A stretch of 64,000 nt of DNA from an uncultured Bacteroides sp. (GCA_944322345.1 CALUOO010000008.1:62001-126000), one strand, 5' to 3'. Counted from the first letter of the stretch, positions 1 through 9,929 are shown. Program-made: numbers and translations. Notes: generated by a model not told the origin, from the letters alone.

Positions 1-52
1 AAAAATGAGCAAATAGCTCTATTGTTATTTATTAAATGGCATTTTAGAATTA

Positions 53-763
53 TTAAAACCATTGTAATTTTAGTCCAAATGATAAACTTAGGTAATCACG
101 AGGACGCAAATATCGGTTAGTGACTGCACTGATCAGGTATAAATCACAGGTACTTATTTCATAAAAGAAAGTGACGGATTTTGCTGAAATCCGGAATCGT
201 GGATCTATATCATATGTTAAACGTTGTCCCATGTAAATGTGTATTCTTATCTTATTAGAGAAACCGTAATATCCTTTTGGATAGCGGTCTGGTTCATGCA
301 CCCAAAATTGGTCTCCGAATACGGTATTTAGATAAAGACCGCATGCAAGCGGCTCTATTGAAAATCTTTTTCCTAAATCGAGGTCCCAAGGCATATAGTT
401 TTGCTTGAGTGTCATAGTTATTTTGGCCTTCTTTGATGAATATTTGGGAATAAATCCGAACAATAAGTCTGTTTCCCATTGGTTCTTTTTCCCATAATCC
501 CATCCAGTTCCGAATGACAGTAGGCCCATATTACCCGCAAATTGCATTTTTCCATATGTAGGAATAATGCGTGCCCAGTTTTTATGACGGCGGTATACGC
601 GTCTTTCGTATCTGGTTGATGGACTAATAATCGTATCTGTCGTATTGAACAAGAACAATGTGTCTGCTGGATGAATAGCCAATAGATCGTTTGGTATAGT
701 AGTTATGACAAGTATAATGGTTATTCGTAATATGATTTTAAAATTCAACCAATTCATATTCAT
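53..763 (-). CDS. Putative outer-membrane/envelope protein, function unknown
   Basis: 236 residues. The first ~29 residues form a hydrophobic export signal ending near LLA. The rest is rich in aromatic residues and alternating polar/apolar stretches with a terminal aromatic residue (ends LQWF), which fits a small outer-membrane beta-barrel; this is inference from composition. I do not recognise the family. The start overlaps the last 26 bases of the upstream metallophosphoesterase gene on the same strand, so the two are probably translationally coupled and function together at the cell envelope. Confidence 0.6.
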   Translation of the reverse strand: MNMNWLNFKIILRITIILVITTIPNDLLAIHPADTLFLFNTTDTIISPSTRYERRVYRRHKNWARIIPTYGKMQFAGNMGLLSFGTGWDYGKKNQWETDLLFGFIPKYSSKKAKITMTLKQNYMPWDLDLGKRFSIEPLACGLYLNTVFGDQFWVHEPDRYPKGYYGFSNKIRIHIYMGQRLTYDIDPRFRISAKSVTFFYEISTCDLYLISAVTNRYLRPRDYLSLSFGLKLQWF

Positions 764-1544
764 ATTTATCAGAAGTTATAGTAAATACAATGTAACTACG
801 ATGCTTCATACAATCGCTAATGATGTAATGCATTCCATCTTCAAAAAAATCGATATCACCAAAACCGTGATCATGGGCAGCTGTACAAAATTGGATGCCT
901 GGATACTGAAGTACATAATGTTCAAAAACTTTAGCTACGTTATTATTAAATACATCTGCATAAGGATGAGCGTGCATGCTGATTACAGTCTTTGTAAATT
1001 CTTCTTTACGATTTTCAAGTTCCTGTTCCATAAAATTGAAATCTGGAATAGGTTCAGAATAGTCAAATTCTAATGCATTGGTATTGAGGCAAATGAATTT
1101 AATGTTTCCTGCGATAAAAGAAAAATTTGTTGCTCCAAATACTGCTTTATATGTCTCTTCGCCAGTGCCAAGGCAATCGTGATTCCCAATTAAGACAACA
1201 TATGGAACTTTTAGTTTATTCATAATATCTCGTTGCATCAAGAATTCATTTGTCATCCCAAAATCGCTCATATCTCCTCCATGGATGACAAAATCAATGT
1301 CATCTCTTTGATTGATGGCTTGTACAAAGTCCTCTGTTTCATCGTACCATCGTTGTGAATCTCCCATTGCAACAAAACGTATACTTGTTTTACCTTTACA
1401 GTTGCTCTCGATTTGCTCAATATTTTGAGCATTAACATTGGTCTCTCCGCTAATATGTACATCATAAGGATGATAATCCACCATTTCACAATTGGTGAAT
1501 AAAAAACTAGAGACAATAAGAATACATAGGTTCTTTCGTGACAT
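738..1544 (-). CDS. Calcineurin-like metallophosphoesterase lipoprotein
   Basis: 268 residues. The N-terminus is a lipoprotein signal (LFTNC, Cys at about residue 19). The metallophosphoesterase motifs appear in order: GDSQ near residue 60, GGDMSD near 88, GNHDC near 120, a His in MHAHPY near 190 and AHDH near 222. These are the metal ligands of the calcineurin-like fold, which hydrolyses phosphomono- or phosphodiesters; the substrate cannot be read from sequence. It is probably anchored in the envelope. It overlaps the following envelope gene by 26 bases. Confidence 0.85.
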   Translation of the reverse strand: MSRKNLCILIVSSFLFTNCEMVDYHPYDVHISGETNVNAQNIEQIESNCKGKTSIRFVAMGDSQRWYDETEDFVQAINQRDDIDFVIHGGDMSDFGMTNEFLMQRDIMNKLKVPYVVLIGNHDCLGTGEETYKAVFGATNFSFIAGNIKFICLNTNALEFDYSEPIPDFNFMEQELENRKEEFTKTVISMHAHPYADVFNNNVAKVFEHYVLQYPGIQFCTAAHDHGFGDIDFFEDGMHYIISDCMKHRSYIVFTITSDKYEYELVEF

Positions 1545-1575
1545 AATGTAATCGCATTTTATTGAAAACTGGACG

Positions 1576-1606
1576 CGAAAATAAAGTTTTGTTTAATGAT
1601 AAACAA
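1576..1606 (-). promoter_or_regulatory. Possible promoter of the metallophosphoesterase gene
   Basis: On the minus strand TATTTTCG (1583-1576) is close to the Bacteroides -7 box TAnnTTTG, with TTGT (1606-1603) about 19 bases upstream as a -33 element. It lies 32 bases before the start codon. Confidence 0.4.
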
Positions 1607-1740
1607 TATTTTATTATCATTTTGCCAACTTACTGAACAAAGAAACAGCCAAAATGAACAGTAAAACTAGATATTTATTAATGAGAATTTGAACTTATCT
1701 TTAAATCCTTTTATGAAAAATATTTGTCTTAAGATAATTG

Positions 1741-3093
1741 TTACTGTTTGATTTCACGCCTATCTACCGTTCTTTTATAAATTATTAAAATAGTAACAGC
1801 AGTGATGAATGCTAGAAAATCAGATATAGGCATACTAGCCCAAATTCCTTTTAGTCCCCATTTGGAAGGCAGTAACAGTAAAAAAGGAAGAAAATAAAAT
1901 AATTGTCTTGTTAAGGATAAAAAAATACTAATCTTGGCTTTTCCAATACTTTGAAAGAAATTTGTGATTACGATTTGTGCTCCTACAACTGGAAACATTA
2001 ACACAGCGATACGAATTCCTTCGGCAGCCAATTTGATTAGTTCATCATTGTTTGTGAATATCGTTGATACGGTATATGGAAAGAGTTCACAAATGATAAA
2101 GCCACTAGTAGTTATAATAATTCCAGAGATAATTCCTAAGTGTAAGGCTTGTTTTACTCTATTTGTTTTTTGAGCGCCGAAATTATATCCTATGATTGGT
2201 TGCATCCCCATTGTTAATCCTAATACAACCATTACATAAAGAGTTAATAATCTATTTACTATACCATAAGCTCCAATGGCTAAATCACCTCCATGTTTTT
2301 GCAGGCTATTATTAATAATGACCACAATGATACAAGCACATACATTCATTAGGAATGGAGACATGCCTATAGAGAAAATGTTATTTATTATTCTTATTTT
2401 AATTTTCCATATTTTTTCTTCAAAATGTATTGTACTTTTTGTATTAAAGAAATGGCTAACAACCCACACCATACCAATAAGTTGCGAAATGACAGTCGCT
2501 GTCGCTGCTCCTTTCATCCCCCATTTAAATTGAAAGATAAAAATGGGGGCTAATACAATGTTAGCTAGTACTGTGACCATTGAAGTTAGCATAGCTTTAC
2601 GTGGGTAACCTGTGGCACGCATAATATTATTTAAACCTATCATAGTATATGCAACAGGAGTTCCCCATAAAATTATTTGCATAAAATCGCGTGCATATGG
2701 CAATGTCTCTAAACTTGCACCAAAGAAAATCAAAATATCATCTAAGAAAAGATATGATAATGTACCAAATAAGATTGCATTTACTATGCATAATATTAAT
2801 GTATGTGAGAGAATTTCGGTTGCTCCACTCATATCTTTTTGCCCTAGACGAATGGAAGCAATGGCTGATCCTCCAGCAGAGACTAACGTGCAAAAGGCAA
2901 TGATTAAATTCATTAATGGAAAGCTGATAGCTAGTCCGGCAATAGCCATAGCACCAATACCATGCCCTATAAAGATGCTGTCTATGATGTTATAAATGGA
3001 TGTGACGGTCATTCCGATAATAGCAGGAATAGAATATTGCAATAAAAGTTTTCCGATGTGTTCTGTTCCTAATATGTGTGGATTGTTGTCCAT
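1741..3093 (-). CDS. MATE family multidrug/cation antiporter
   Basis: 450 residues from the start chosen here (MDNNPHILG). An in-frame ATG at 3117 exists, but it overlaps a good -7 box (3122-3115), so the downstream ATG is preferred. The protein is hydrophobic throughout, with about 12 membrane segments in two similar halves. It carries the MATE N-terminal pattern, with LLLQYSIPAIIGM followed by YNIIDSIFIGHGIGAMAIAG. MATE transporters export drugs and cationic metabolites in exchange for Na+ or H+. The gene stands alone, divergent from a HAD phosphatase. Confidence 0.9.
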   Translation of the reverse strand: MDNNPHILGTEHIGKLLLQYSIPAIIGMTVTSIYNIIDSIFIGHGIGAMAIAGLAISFPLMNLIIAFCTLVSAGGSAIASIRLGQKDMSGATEILSHTLILCIVNAILFGTLSYLFLDDILIFFGASLETLPYARDFMQIILWGTPVAYTMIGLNNIMRATGYPRKAMLTSMVTVLANIVLAPIFIFQFKWGMKGAATATVISQLIGMVWVVSHFFNTKSTIHFEEKIWKIKIRIINNIFSIGMSPFLMNVCACIIVVIINNSLQKHGGDLAIGAYGIVNRLLTLYVMVVLGLTMGMQPIIGYNFGAQKTNRVKQALHLGIISGIIITTSGFIICELFPYTVSTIFTNNDELIKLAAEGIRIAVLMFPVVGAQIVITNFFQSIGKAKISIFLSLTRQLFYFLPFLLLLPSKWGLKGIWASMPISDFLAFITAVTILIIYKRTVDRREIKQ

Positions 3094-3114
3094 ATGTGAT
3101 CTTTTTACGATTGA

Positions 3115-3122
3115 CAAAGTTA
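3115..3122 (-). promoter_or_regulatory. -7 promoter box of the MATE gene
   Basis: TAACTTTG on the minus strand matches TAnnTTTG. No clear -33 TTTG is visible at the expected distance. Its position over the ATG at 3117 argues for the start at 3093. Confidence 0.5.
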
Positions 3123-3194
3123 TAAATAATTTGTTTGATCCGATGTTTATTCTGAAATTTGCACAGAAACATAGAATATTAATTATTTACAGAA

Positions 3195-3827
3195 ATGAGA
3201 ACAATTGCAGCATTATTTGATTTTGATGGGGTAATTATGGATACAGAAGCACAATATACTCTATTTTGGAACGAACAAGGAAGTGTTTATTTGGGAGAGA
3301 ATAATTTTGGATATGGGATCAAAGGACAAACATTGACACAAATTTATAATAAATATTTTTTAGGGAAAGAAGCAATACAACAAGAAATAACTGATAAATT
3401 GGATGAGTTTGAGAAGCATATGTATTATGAATATATTCCAGGAGCCAAGGATTTTATAATTGACATGAAACGAAACTGTGCTAAAATAGCTATTGTGACT
3501 TCTTCCAATGAAAAAAAAATGAAAAATGTTTATCATGCACATCCTGAATTGAGAGAGTTGGTTGATTGTATTTTGACAAGTGAAATGTTTATCAAATCGA
3601 AGCCTTCTCCTGACTGCTTTTTAGCAGCGATGAAACTTTTGGATATATCGCCAGAAAATACTTATGTCTTTGAAGATTCTTTTCATGGTCTGCAAGCTGG
3701 AATAGCTTCTGGAGCAACTGTTATAGGCTTGGCAACAACTAATTCGCGTGATGATATAAAAGGAAAAGCACATTTTATAATAGATGATTTTGTAGAAATG
3801 ACATATGATAAATTATTAGCTCTTTAG
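3195..3827 (+). CDS. HAD-superfamily phosphatase/phosphomutase, beta-PGM-like
   Basis: 210 residues. HAD motif I is DFDGVIMDT at residues 8-16 (nucleophile Asp and acid/base Asp). Motif II is the TSSN stretch near 95, motif III the Lys in KSKPSPDCF near 135, and motif IV EDSFHGLQAG near 160. The helical cap between motifs I and II is that of the beta-phosphoglucomutase/phosphatase subfamily. It probably dephosphorylates or isomerises a small sugar phosphate. It is divergent from the MATE gene and followed 80 bases later by panB. Confidence 0.85.
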   Translation: MRTIAALFDFDGVIMDTEAQYTLFWNEQGSVYLGENNFGYGIKGQTLTQIYNKYFLGKEAIQQEITDKLDEFEKHMYYEYIPGAKDFIIDMKRNCAKIAIVTSSNEKKMKNVYHAHPELRELVDCILTSEMFIKSKPSPDCFLAAMKLLDISPENTYVFEDSFHGLQAGIASGATVIGLATTNSRDDIKGKAHFIIDDFVEMTYDKLLAL

Positions 3828-3847
3828 TCTGTTTCAATTAATTGTTA

Positions 3848-3855
3848 TACCTTTG
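3848..3855 (+). promoter_or_regulatory. -7 promoter box of panB
   Basis: TACCTTTG matches TAnnTTTG and lies 52 bases before the panB start. The -33 region is weak. Confidence 0.5.
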
Positions 3856-3907
3856 TCCCGTTTTTTGATAATTAGCATTTTTTATTAATCTTATTAAAAG
3901 GAAGAAT

Positions 3908-4729
3908 ATGGCAGGTTATATATCAGATGATACAAGAAAAGTAACAACTCATCGCCTTGTAGAAATGAAACAGAGAGGTGAGAAAATCTCAATGCTCACA
4001 GCATACGATTATACAATGGCACAAATAGTAGATGGAGCAGGAATGGATGTTATTTTAGTAGGTGATTCTGCTTCTAATGTGATGGCAGGGAATGTAACCA
4101 CTTTGCCTATAACACTTGATCAAATGATTTATCACGGAAAGTCTGTAGTACGTGGAGTAAAACGTGCTATGGTTGTTGTAGATATGCCTTTTGGCTCATA
4201 TCAAGGAAATGAACTGGAAGGCTTAGCCTCTGCTATTCGGATTATGAAAGAAAGCCATGCTGACGCCTTAAAATTAGAAGGAGGTGAAGAAGTTATAGGT
4301 ACAGTAAAACGTATTATTAGTGCAGGTATTCCAGTAATGGGACATTTGGGATTAATGCCACAGTCTATTAATAAATATGGAACTTATACTGTCCGTGCTA
4401 AAGACGAGAATGAAGCTGAGAAACTAGTTCGTGATGCTCATTTGTTGGAAGAAGCAGGATGCTTCGCTGTAGTTCTTGAGAAAATACCTGCAGCATTGGC
4501 TGCGAGAGTCGCTTCTGAATTAACAATACCTATCATTGGTATTGGAGCAGGAAGTAATGTTGATGGTCAAGTTTTAGTTGTTCAAGATATGTTAGGTATG
4601 AACAATGGCTTTCGACCTCGTTTCTTACGTCGATATGCAGATCTTTATACTGTAATGACAGATGCAATAAGTCGTTACATCTCAGACGTAAAGAACTGTG
4701 ACTTTCCCAATGAAAAAGAACAATATTAA
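3908..4729 (+). CDS. panB: 3-methyl-2-oxobutanoate hydroxymethyltransferase (ketopantoate hydroxymethyltransferase)
   Basis: 273 residues, the usual length for PanB. It transfers a hydroxymethyl group from 5,10-methylene-THF to 2-oxoisovalerate, the first committed step of pantothenate and CoA synthesis, in the cytoplasm. Family signatures are [17 protein letters not shown], the Mg2+-binding VGDSASN near residue 55, KLEGG near 120, GHLGLMPQ near 142 and PIIGIGAG near 208. The MFS gene starts 11 bases after the stop, so the two are likely cotranscribed. Confidence 0.95.
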   Translation: MAGYISDDTRKVTTHRLVEMKQRGEKISMLTAYDYTMAQIVDGAGMDVILVGDSASNVMAGNVTTLPITLDQMIYHGKSVVRGVKRAMVVVDMPFGSYQGNELEGLASAIRIMKESHADALKLEGGEEVIGTVKRIISAGIPVMGHLGLMPQSINKYGTYTVRAKDENEAEKLVRDAHLLEEAGCFAVVLEKIPAALAARVASELTIPIIGIGAGSNVDGQVLVVQDMLGMNNGFRPRFLRRYADLYTVMTDAISRYISDVKNCDFPNEKEQY

Positions 4730-4740
4730 AAAAGAAAATC

Positions 4741-5892
4741 ATGACAGTAAAGTTGTGGACAGCCCATTTTATTAGAATTTGTATTGCTAATCTGTTGCTG
4801 TTTACGGCACTTTATATGTTATTGCCTATATTGTCAATAGAGATTGCTAAGCGTTGTGATATTTCATTTCAAAAATCGAATTGTCTTTATTTTACGTTTA
4901 TAATCGGAATGTTTTTATTTGGATTATTTCATGCTTATTTGATAGATGCCTATAAGCGTAAATATGTCTATATGCTTTCGTTTGCCGCTATGATGATTAC
5001 AGCAATTGGCTATATGTTCATTTCAGAATGGAAAGGTGTTTTATTGCTAAGTGCAGTACAAGGCGGAGCATTAGGAATGTCTATTACTGCAGGTGTAACA
5101 TTAGCTATTGATTTGACAAACTCTTCTTTACGAAGTGCCGGTAATAAGGCTTTTGCATGGATTTCTCATTTTGGAATGATAATAGGAATCATTTTAGGAT
5201 TATGGATTTATTCAAAATATGCATTTAATAATATTTTGTTGACTTTTATTATAACTGGTAGTATAGGTATATTGATTACTTGGGGGATATATGTTCCTTT
5301 TCGTGCTCCTATTGTTACGAAAATATTTTCTTTTGATCGTTTTTTATTGTTCAGAGGATTAATACCATCTATAAATTTGTTATTGGAAACTTTTGTAATA
5401 GGGATGTTAGTGTCACCAGTTCAATCTTTTTCAACGGTTATGTTGGGAGAAGAGAAAGGGATAATTGTTCCTGTCTTTATTGGAGTTGGCATTGGTTTTA
5501 TAATTGCATTATTATTGTCTCATTTGAAATATTTGAAGAACAATACAATAAATCAAATTGAAATAGGACTAATATTGGAAATTGTCTCTTTCTTTTTATT
5601 AGATATGAATGTGCCATTGGAAATTTTTTCCATAATATTGGGTATAGGTATTGGATTCGCTGTACCTGATTTATTAATGATGTTTGTGAAACTATCTCAT
5701 CATTGTCAGCGAGGTACTGCAAATACTACTTATCTATTATTTATAACAACAGGGATCTGCTTAGGAATTACAGTCGGCAATGTTATTGAAACTGGTGAAC
5801 TTCCATACATTGGAAAATTAATTTCCATTTCCGCATTTCTGTTTTTTCTTTTTGTTACGTATCCTTACTACAAAAGAATGAAGGTGAGGTGA
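4741..5892 (+). CDS. Major facilitator superfamily transporter
   Basis: 383 residues, almost all hydrophobic, with about 11-12 membrane segments. A charged loop (IDAYKRKYVYML, near residue 65-75) matches the MFS signature loop between helices 2 and 3. The substrate is unknown. It lies 11 bases downstream of panB in an apparent operon. Its 3' end converges on the RelA/SpoT gene, with only 7 bases between the stops. Confidence 0.8.
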   Translation: MTVKLWTAHFIRICIANLLLFTALYMLLPILSIEIAKRCDISFQKSNCLYFTFIIGMFLFGLFHAYLIDAYKRKYVYMLSFAAMMITAIGYMFISEWKGVLLLSAVQGGALGMSITAGVTLAIDLTNSSLRSAGNKAFAWISHFGMIIGIILGLWIYSKYAFNNILLTFIITGSIGILITWGIYVPFRAPIVTKIFSFDRFLLFRGLIPSINLLLETFVIGMLVSPVQSFSTVMLGEEKGIIVPVFIGVGIGFIIALLLSHLKYLKNNTINQIEIGLILEIVSFFLLDMNVPLEIFSIILGIGIGFAVPDLLMMFVKLSHHCQRGTANTTYLLFITTGICLGITVGNVIETGELPYIGKLISISAFLFFLFVTYPYYKRMKVR

Positions 5893-5916
5893 AGTCTTAT
5901 TAACTTCTGCTCACCT
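5882..5916. terminator. Bidirectional hairpin between the MFS and rel genes
   Basis: AGGTGAG (5882-5888) pairs with CTCACCT (5910-5916), with an inner GAAGT/ACTTC stem. The hairpin overlaps the last codons of both convergent genes. There is no strong U-tract. Confidence 0.5.
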
Positions 5917-8116
5917 GCTTTACTCCTTTTATAGTACGAAGTTTCTTTATTAATGTTTCTAATCGTCCTGTATCACCTACCATTACGGTCAATGTTCCAG
6001 AGAAAAGGCCGTCATTAGAATCTATACCAATAGAGCGCAAGTTGATTCCATTTTCTTTGGAAATGATAGATGTTATATTGGTCACGATACCAATATCATC
6101 ATGTCCTACAACTCGTAATGTAATGGGATATTGTGTCCCTTCTGATTTCCCAGCCCAACGTGCTTTGACAATTCTATACCCAAAACGTTCACGCATTTGT
6201 GCGGCATTAGGACAATCAGTCCGGTGAATTTTGATTCCGCCGGATATGGTGACAAAGCCAAAAACGTCATCTCCGTAAATCGGGTTACAACATTTGGCAA
6301 GTTTGAATTCGAGGCCTTTTAAATTTTGTTCAATAACAAGTACATCTTCTTTAGAGCCAGTTTCTTCTTGAACCGTTTGCAGATTATATCCTTCAGCGCT
6401 ACGGTAGATAATCTCATCATGAGCATCGTTATCTCTTTTTTGCTGTTCAATATACTTATCTAGAATTCCATTGACATCCAAAGTCTCGTCTGCTATTTGT
6501 TGGTAGAATTCTGTTACATTTTTGAAACCTAGTCTTTTTATAAGTCGCATCATGGTTGCTTCATCATATTCGATTTTGCGGTTTCTGAATTTACGTTCCA
6601 GTGTTTCTTTGGCAAAATCATGTTGACGTGCTACCATTTCTTTCAAAGCTTGCTTAATTTTTGTACGTGCTTTAGAAGTTGTGACAATGTTTAGCCAATC
6701 CTGTTTAGGCGTTTGGGTATTCGATGTCATAATTTCTACCTGGTCGCCGCTGTTAAGCTTTTGTTTCAACTGCACATTTTTCCCGTTGACTTTTGCACCA
6801 ATGCATTTGCATCCCAGCAGACTATGAATATGGAAGGCAAAATCAAGTACTGTAGCCCCTTTAGGAAGCTTAAACAGATCTCCTTTGGGAGTAAATACAA
6901 AGACCTCATCTTCGTAAAGATCCATTTTAAACTGATCCATTACTTTTAATGAGTCGTTATCTGCATTCTCCAGAGCTTCGCGTACGGATGTTAGCCATTC
7001 ATCAAGCCCACTTTCTCCTTTGATCCCTTTGTATCTCCAATGAGCTGCAAGTCCTCGTTCTGCAATTTCGTCCATACGTCGTGTGCGTATCTGTACTTCT
7101 ACCCATTTCCCTTCTGGCCCCATGACAGTGATATGTAATGATTCGTATCCATTACTTTTAGGGATAGAAAGCCAATCGCGCAATCTTTTGGGATTGGGCT
7201 GATACATGTCCGTAATAATGGAGTATACCTGCCAGCACTCTTGTTTTTCTTTTGCAGAATCAGGCTCTGAATCCAGTATAATACGTATGGCGAATAAGTC
7301 GTATATTCCTTCAAAGGAGGTTTTCTGCTTTTGCATTTTGTTCCAGATGGAATGAATCGACTTCGTACGGCCTTTTATTTCAAATTTCAGCCCCGTTTCT
7401 GCTATTTTTTTCTTTATAGGTTCAATGAAAGATGCAATATATTTATCACGTGAAGCTTTTGTTTCATTCAGTTTTTCCTTAATGAAATAATAAGTTTCTC
7501 GTTGTGTGTATTTTAGTGAAAGGTCTTCTAATTCCGATTTCAGCTTATAAAGTCCAAGTTTGTGTGCCAAAGGGGCATATAAATAAGCTGCCTCATTGGC
7601 TACTTTCAAACGATCTTCTTCATTTTCGGAGTCTTTGATCTGACGCATGATGTTTACCCGATCTGCAATCATGATGAGAATGACACGCATGTCTTCGGCA
7701 AATGATAGAAGAAGATTACGGAAGTTTTCCGATTCGATGGCTGGGCTTTTGGAATATAACTCGTTGGTCTTTACTAATCCCTTGATAATGCCGCCTACGT
7801 CGTCGCCATATTCGCTGTTTACATCCTCAAGTGTCATGATTTTATTCTTCACAATCTCGTGAAGCATAATACCGATCAGGCACGACCCTTTCATACCAAT
7901 CTCTTCAGAGACAATGACTGCTGTCTGTAAATCCTTAATGATGGGGTTCATGCCGAAGTTATTACGTTGCAGCCCGTTGCATTCGGCAGCTTTGATGAGG
8001 TGCAACTTCAATTTCCGATAACTTTCTCGAAGAATACTGTCTCCGGCTGATTGCAATAGCCTTTTATAGAGTGAAAAGAGTTCTTTTTTCTCTTCGGGTG
8101 TAAAAAAGTCGTTCAT
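5900..8116 (-). CDS. rel: RelA/SpoT-family (p)ppGpp synthetase, hydrolase motif altered
   Basis: 738 residues with the full long-RSH layout: HD hydrolase-like domain (~40-200), synthetase domain (~240-370, with GRTKSIHSIWNKM and SNGYESLHITV), TGS domain (~405-470, VFTPKGDLFKLPKGATVLDF), a Cys-containing zinc-finger-like region (LAKCCNPIYGD) and a C-terminal ACT domain. It makes the alarmone (p)ppGpp during starvation on ribosomes. The classical HD of the hydrolase site reads LHEIVKNK near residue 86, so hydrolysis may be weak or lost. The gene is alone on its strand and divergent from the DUF4301 gene. Confidence 0.93.
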   Translation of the reverse strand: MNDFFTPEEKKELFSLYKRLLQSAGDSILRESYRKLKLHLIKAAECNGLQRNNFGMNPIIKDLQTAVIVSEEIGMKGSCLIGIMLHEIVKNKIMTLEDVNSEYGDDVGGIIKGLVKTNELYSKSPAIESENFRNLLLSFAEDMRVILIMIADRVNIMRQIKDSENEEDRLKVANEAAYLYAPLAHKLGLYKLKSELEDLSLKYTQRETYYFIKEKLNETKASRDKYIASFIEPIKKKIAETGLKFEIKGRTKSIHSIWNKMQKQKTSFEGIYDLFAIRIILDSEPDSAKEKQECWQVYSIITDMYQPNPKRLRDWLSIPKSNGYESLHITVMGPEGKWVEVQIRTRRMDEIAERGLAAHWRYKGIKGESGLDEWLTSVREALENADNDSLKVMDQFKMDLYEDEVFVFTPKGDLFKLPKGATVLDFAFHIHSLLGCKCIGAKVNGKNVQLKQKLNSGDQVEIMTSNTQTPKQDWLNIVTTSKARTKIKQALKEMVARQHDFAKETLERKFRNRKIEYDEATMMRLIKRLGFKNVTEFYQQIADETLDVNGILDKYIEQQKRDNDAHDEIIYRSAEGYNLQTVQEETGSKEDVLVIEQNLKGLEFKLAKCCNPIYGDDVFGFVTISGGIKIHRTDCPNAAQMRERFGYRIVKARWAGKSEGTQYPITLRVVGHDDIGIVTNITSIISKENGINLRSIGIDSNDGLFSGTLTVMVGDTGRLETLIKKLRTIKGVKQVSRS

Positions 8117-8227
8117 ATTCCTTCTTGTTAATTCGACGTAAAATTACTTTTTTTATCGGATTGTCGGTAAGAAGTAAATAACATTTTGTATTTTTGACCG
8201 TCAATTTAATTAAAAACGGAAAAAACT

Positions 8228-9745
8228 ATGATAACAACCGATGATAAAGAGTTACTAGCAAAGAAGGGCATTACCGAAGCGCAAATAGCCGAACAGCTGG
8301 ATTGTTTTCGCAAAGGTTTTCCTTATTTGAAATTGTATGCTGCAGCTTCTGTAGAAAAAGGAATATTAGTCCCCGATGCCGAGGAACAGGAAAACTACTT
8401 GTCTGCATGGAATTTATATAAGGATGGAGATAGCAGGATTGTGAAGTTCGTTCCTGCGTCAGGAGCGGCAAGTCGGATGTTCAAGAATCTTTTTGAGTTT
8501 TTGGATGCCGGATACGATGTCCCGACCACTTCTTTTGAACAGAACTTCTTCCAGCATATAGAGAACTTCGCTTTTTATGATGACCTGAATGAAGCTTGCC
8601 TGAATATCACTGGAAAGGATGTCAGAAGCTTGATGGAAGAAGGAAACTATAAGTCGGTAGTGGCAGCACTGCTGAATGTAGAAGGCCTGAACTACGGTTC
8701 GCTTCCAAAAGGGCTGCTGAAATTCCATAAATATCCCGAAGGTGCACGCACTCCGCTAGAGGAACACCTCGCTGAAGGTGCACTCTATGCGGCAGGAAAG
8801 AGTGGGAAGGTAAATGTACATTTTACTGTCTCTGCCGAACACCGCGAACTGTTCAAAATGCTTGTAAGCGAAAATCTGAAACATATGGAGAAGAGATACG
8901 GGGTGAAATTCGACATCTCGTTCTCCGAACAGAAGCCAAGCACCGATACGCTGGCTGCAGACATGGAGAACCAGCCTTTCCGTGTGGATGGAAAGCTGCT
9001 GTTCCGGCCGGGAGGACACGGAGCGTTGATCGAGAACCTTAACGATCTGGATGCAGACATCATCTTCATCAAGAACATCGACAATGTAGTGCCCGACAGG
9101 TTGAAGATGGATACGGTGACTTATAAGAATCTGATTGCCGGCGTGCTGGTAACCCTGCAGAAACAGATATACACCTATCTGGAGCTGCTCGATACTGGCA
9201 AATACTCGCACGAGCAGGTGATGGAAATCCTGCAGTTCCTTCAGAAGAAACTCTTCTGCAAGAATCCGGAGGTGAAGAATCTGGAGGATTCCGAGCTGGT
9301 TATCTATCTGAAACAGAAGCTTAACCGTCCTCTTCGCGTCTGTGGTATGGTGAAAAACGTGGGTGAACCGGGCGGAGGTCCGTTCCTTGCATACAATAGC
9401 GACGGCACCATTTCGCTGCAGATTTTGGAAAGTTCGCAGATAGACATGAACGACCCCGAGAAGAAAGCCATGTTCGAACAAGGCACACACTTCAATCCTG
9501 TCGACCTTGTATGTGGCGTACGTAATTACAAGGGAGAGAAGTTCGACCTGACACGCTATGTCGACAAGGCTACGGGTTTCATCTCATACAAGTCGAAAAA
9601 CGGGAAAGAGCTCAAGGCGCTCGAGCTGCCCGGTCTATGGAACGGCGCTATGAGCGACTGGAACACGGTGTTCGTCGAAGTGCCTCTGTCGACTTTCAAC
9701 CCCGTGAAGACCGTAAACGACCTCCTTCGCGAGCAGCATCAATAA
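8228..9745 (+). CDS. DUF4301 family protein
   Basis: 505 residues. It matches the Bacteroidota-specific DUF4301 proteins as I know them. They carry a nucleotide-binding-like VPASGAASRMFK stretch (~residue 76) and a Gly-rich GEPGGGPFLAYNSDG stretch (~380). The function is unknown; the motifs recall sugar-nucleotide or phosphate-binding folds, which is inference. It has no signal peptide and is probably cytoplasmic. Codon composition moves from AT-rich at the 5' end to GC-rich at the 3' end. A strong terminator follows. Confidence 0.85.
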   Translation: MITTDDKELLAKKGITEAQIAEQLDCFRKGFPYLKLYAAASVEKGILVPDAEEQENYLSAWNLYKDGDSRIVKFVPASGAASRMFKNLFEFLDAGYDVPTTSFEQNFFQHIENFAFYDDLNEACLNITGKDVRSLMEEGNYKSVVAALLNVEGLNYGSLPKGLLKFHKYPEGARTPLEEHLAEGALYAAGKSGKVNVHFTVSAEHRELFKMLVSENLKHMEKRYGVKFDISFSEQKPSTDTLAADMENQPFRVDGKLLFRPGGHGALIENLNDLDADIIFIKNIDNVVPDRLKMDTVTYKNLIAGVLVTLQKQIYTYLELLDTGKYSHEQVMEILQFLQKKLFCKNPEVKNLEDSELVIYLKQKLNRPLRVCGMVKNVGEPGGGPFLAYNSDGTISLQILESSQIDMNDPEKKAMFEQGTHFNPVDLVCGVRNYKGEKFDLTRYVDKATGFISYKSKNGKELKALELPGLWNGAMSDWNTVFVEVPLSTFNPVKTVNDLLREQHQ

Positions 9746-9773
9746 CAAGAAATTTGCTTTTTGTAGTAAGCCG

Positions 9774-9831
9774 ATGCCCGACTGTTGCAGGGGATTCCCC
9801 CTCGCGGTCGGGCATTTTTTTGTCCGCGCAG
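9774..9831 (+). terminator. Rho-independent terminator of the DUF4301 gene
   Basis: ATGCCCGAC (9774-9782) pairs with GTCGGGCAT (9817-9825), with a further GGGG/CCCC pair in the loop, followed by a run of seven T. Confidence 0.9.
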
Positions 9832-9889
9832 CTTAAGACCAGCGCAAGGGAGCGTCCGTAGAAAATATGGATGAGATACGGAAATAAAC

Positions 9890-9920
9890 TTGCAAATATA
9901 CTTAGGAAGACTTACTTTTG
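9890..9920 (+). promoter_or_regulatory. Promoter of the HU-like gene at 10097
   Basis: TTG (9890-9892), 20 bases, then TACTTTTG (9913-9920), a good Bacteroides -33/-7 pair. Predicted transcription starts near 9927, just before the inverted-repeat element, so the leader of about 170 nt contains the whole element. Confidence 0.7.
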
Positions 9921-9929
9921 TACTGTCAG

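Noticed and set aside
8756-9490. Long antisense reading frame within the DUF4301 gene
   Set aside because: It is a shadow of a GC-rich gene with a recognisable product on the other strand; no promoter or family match.
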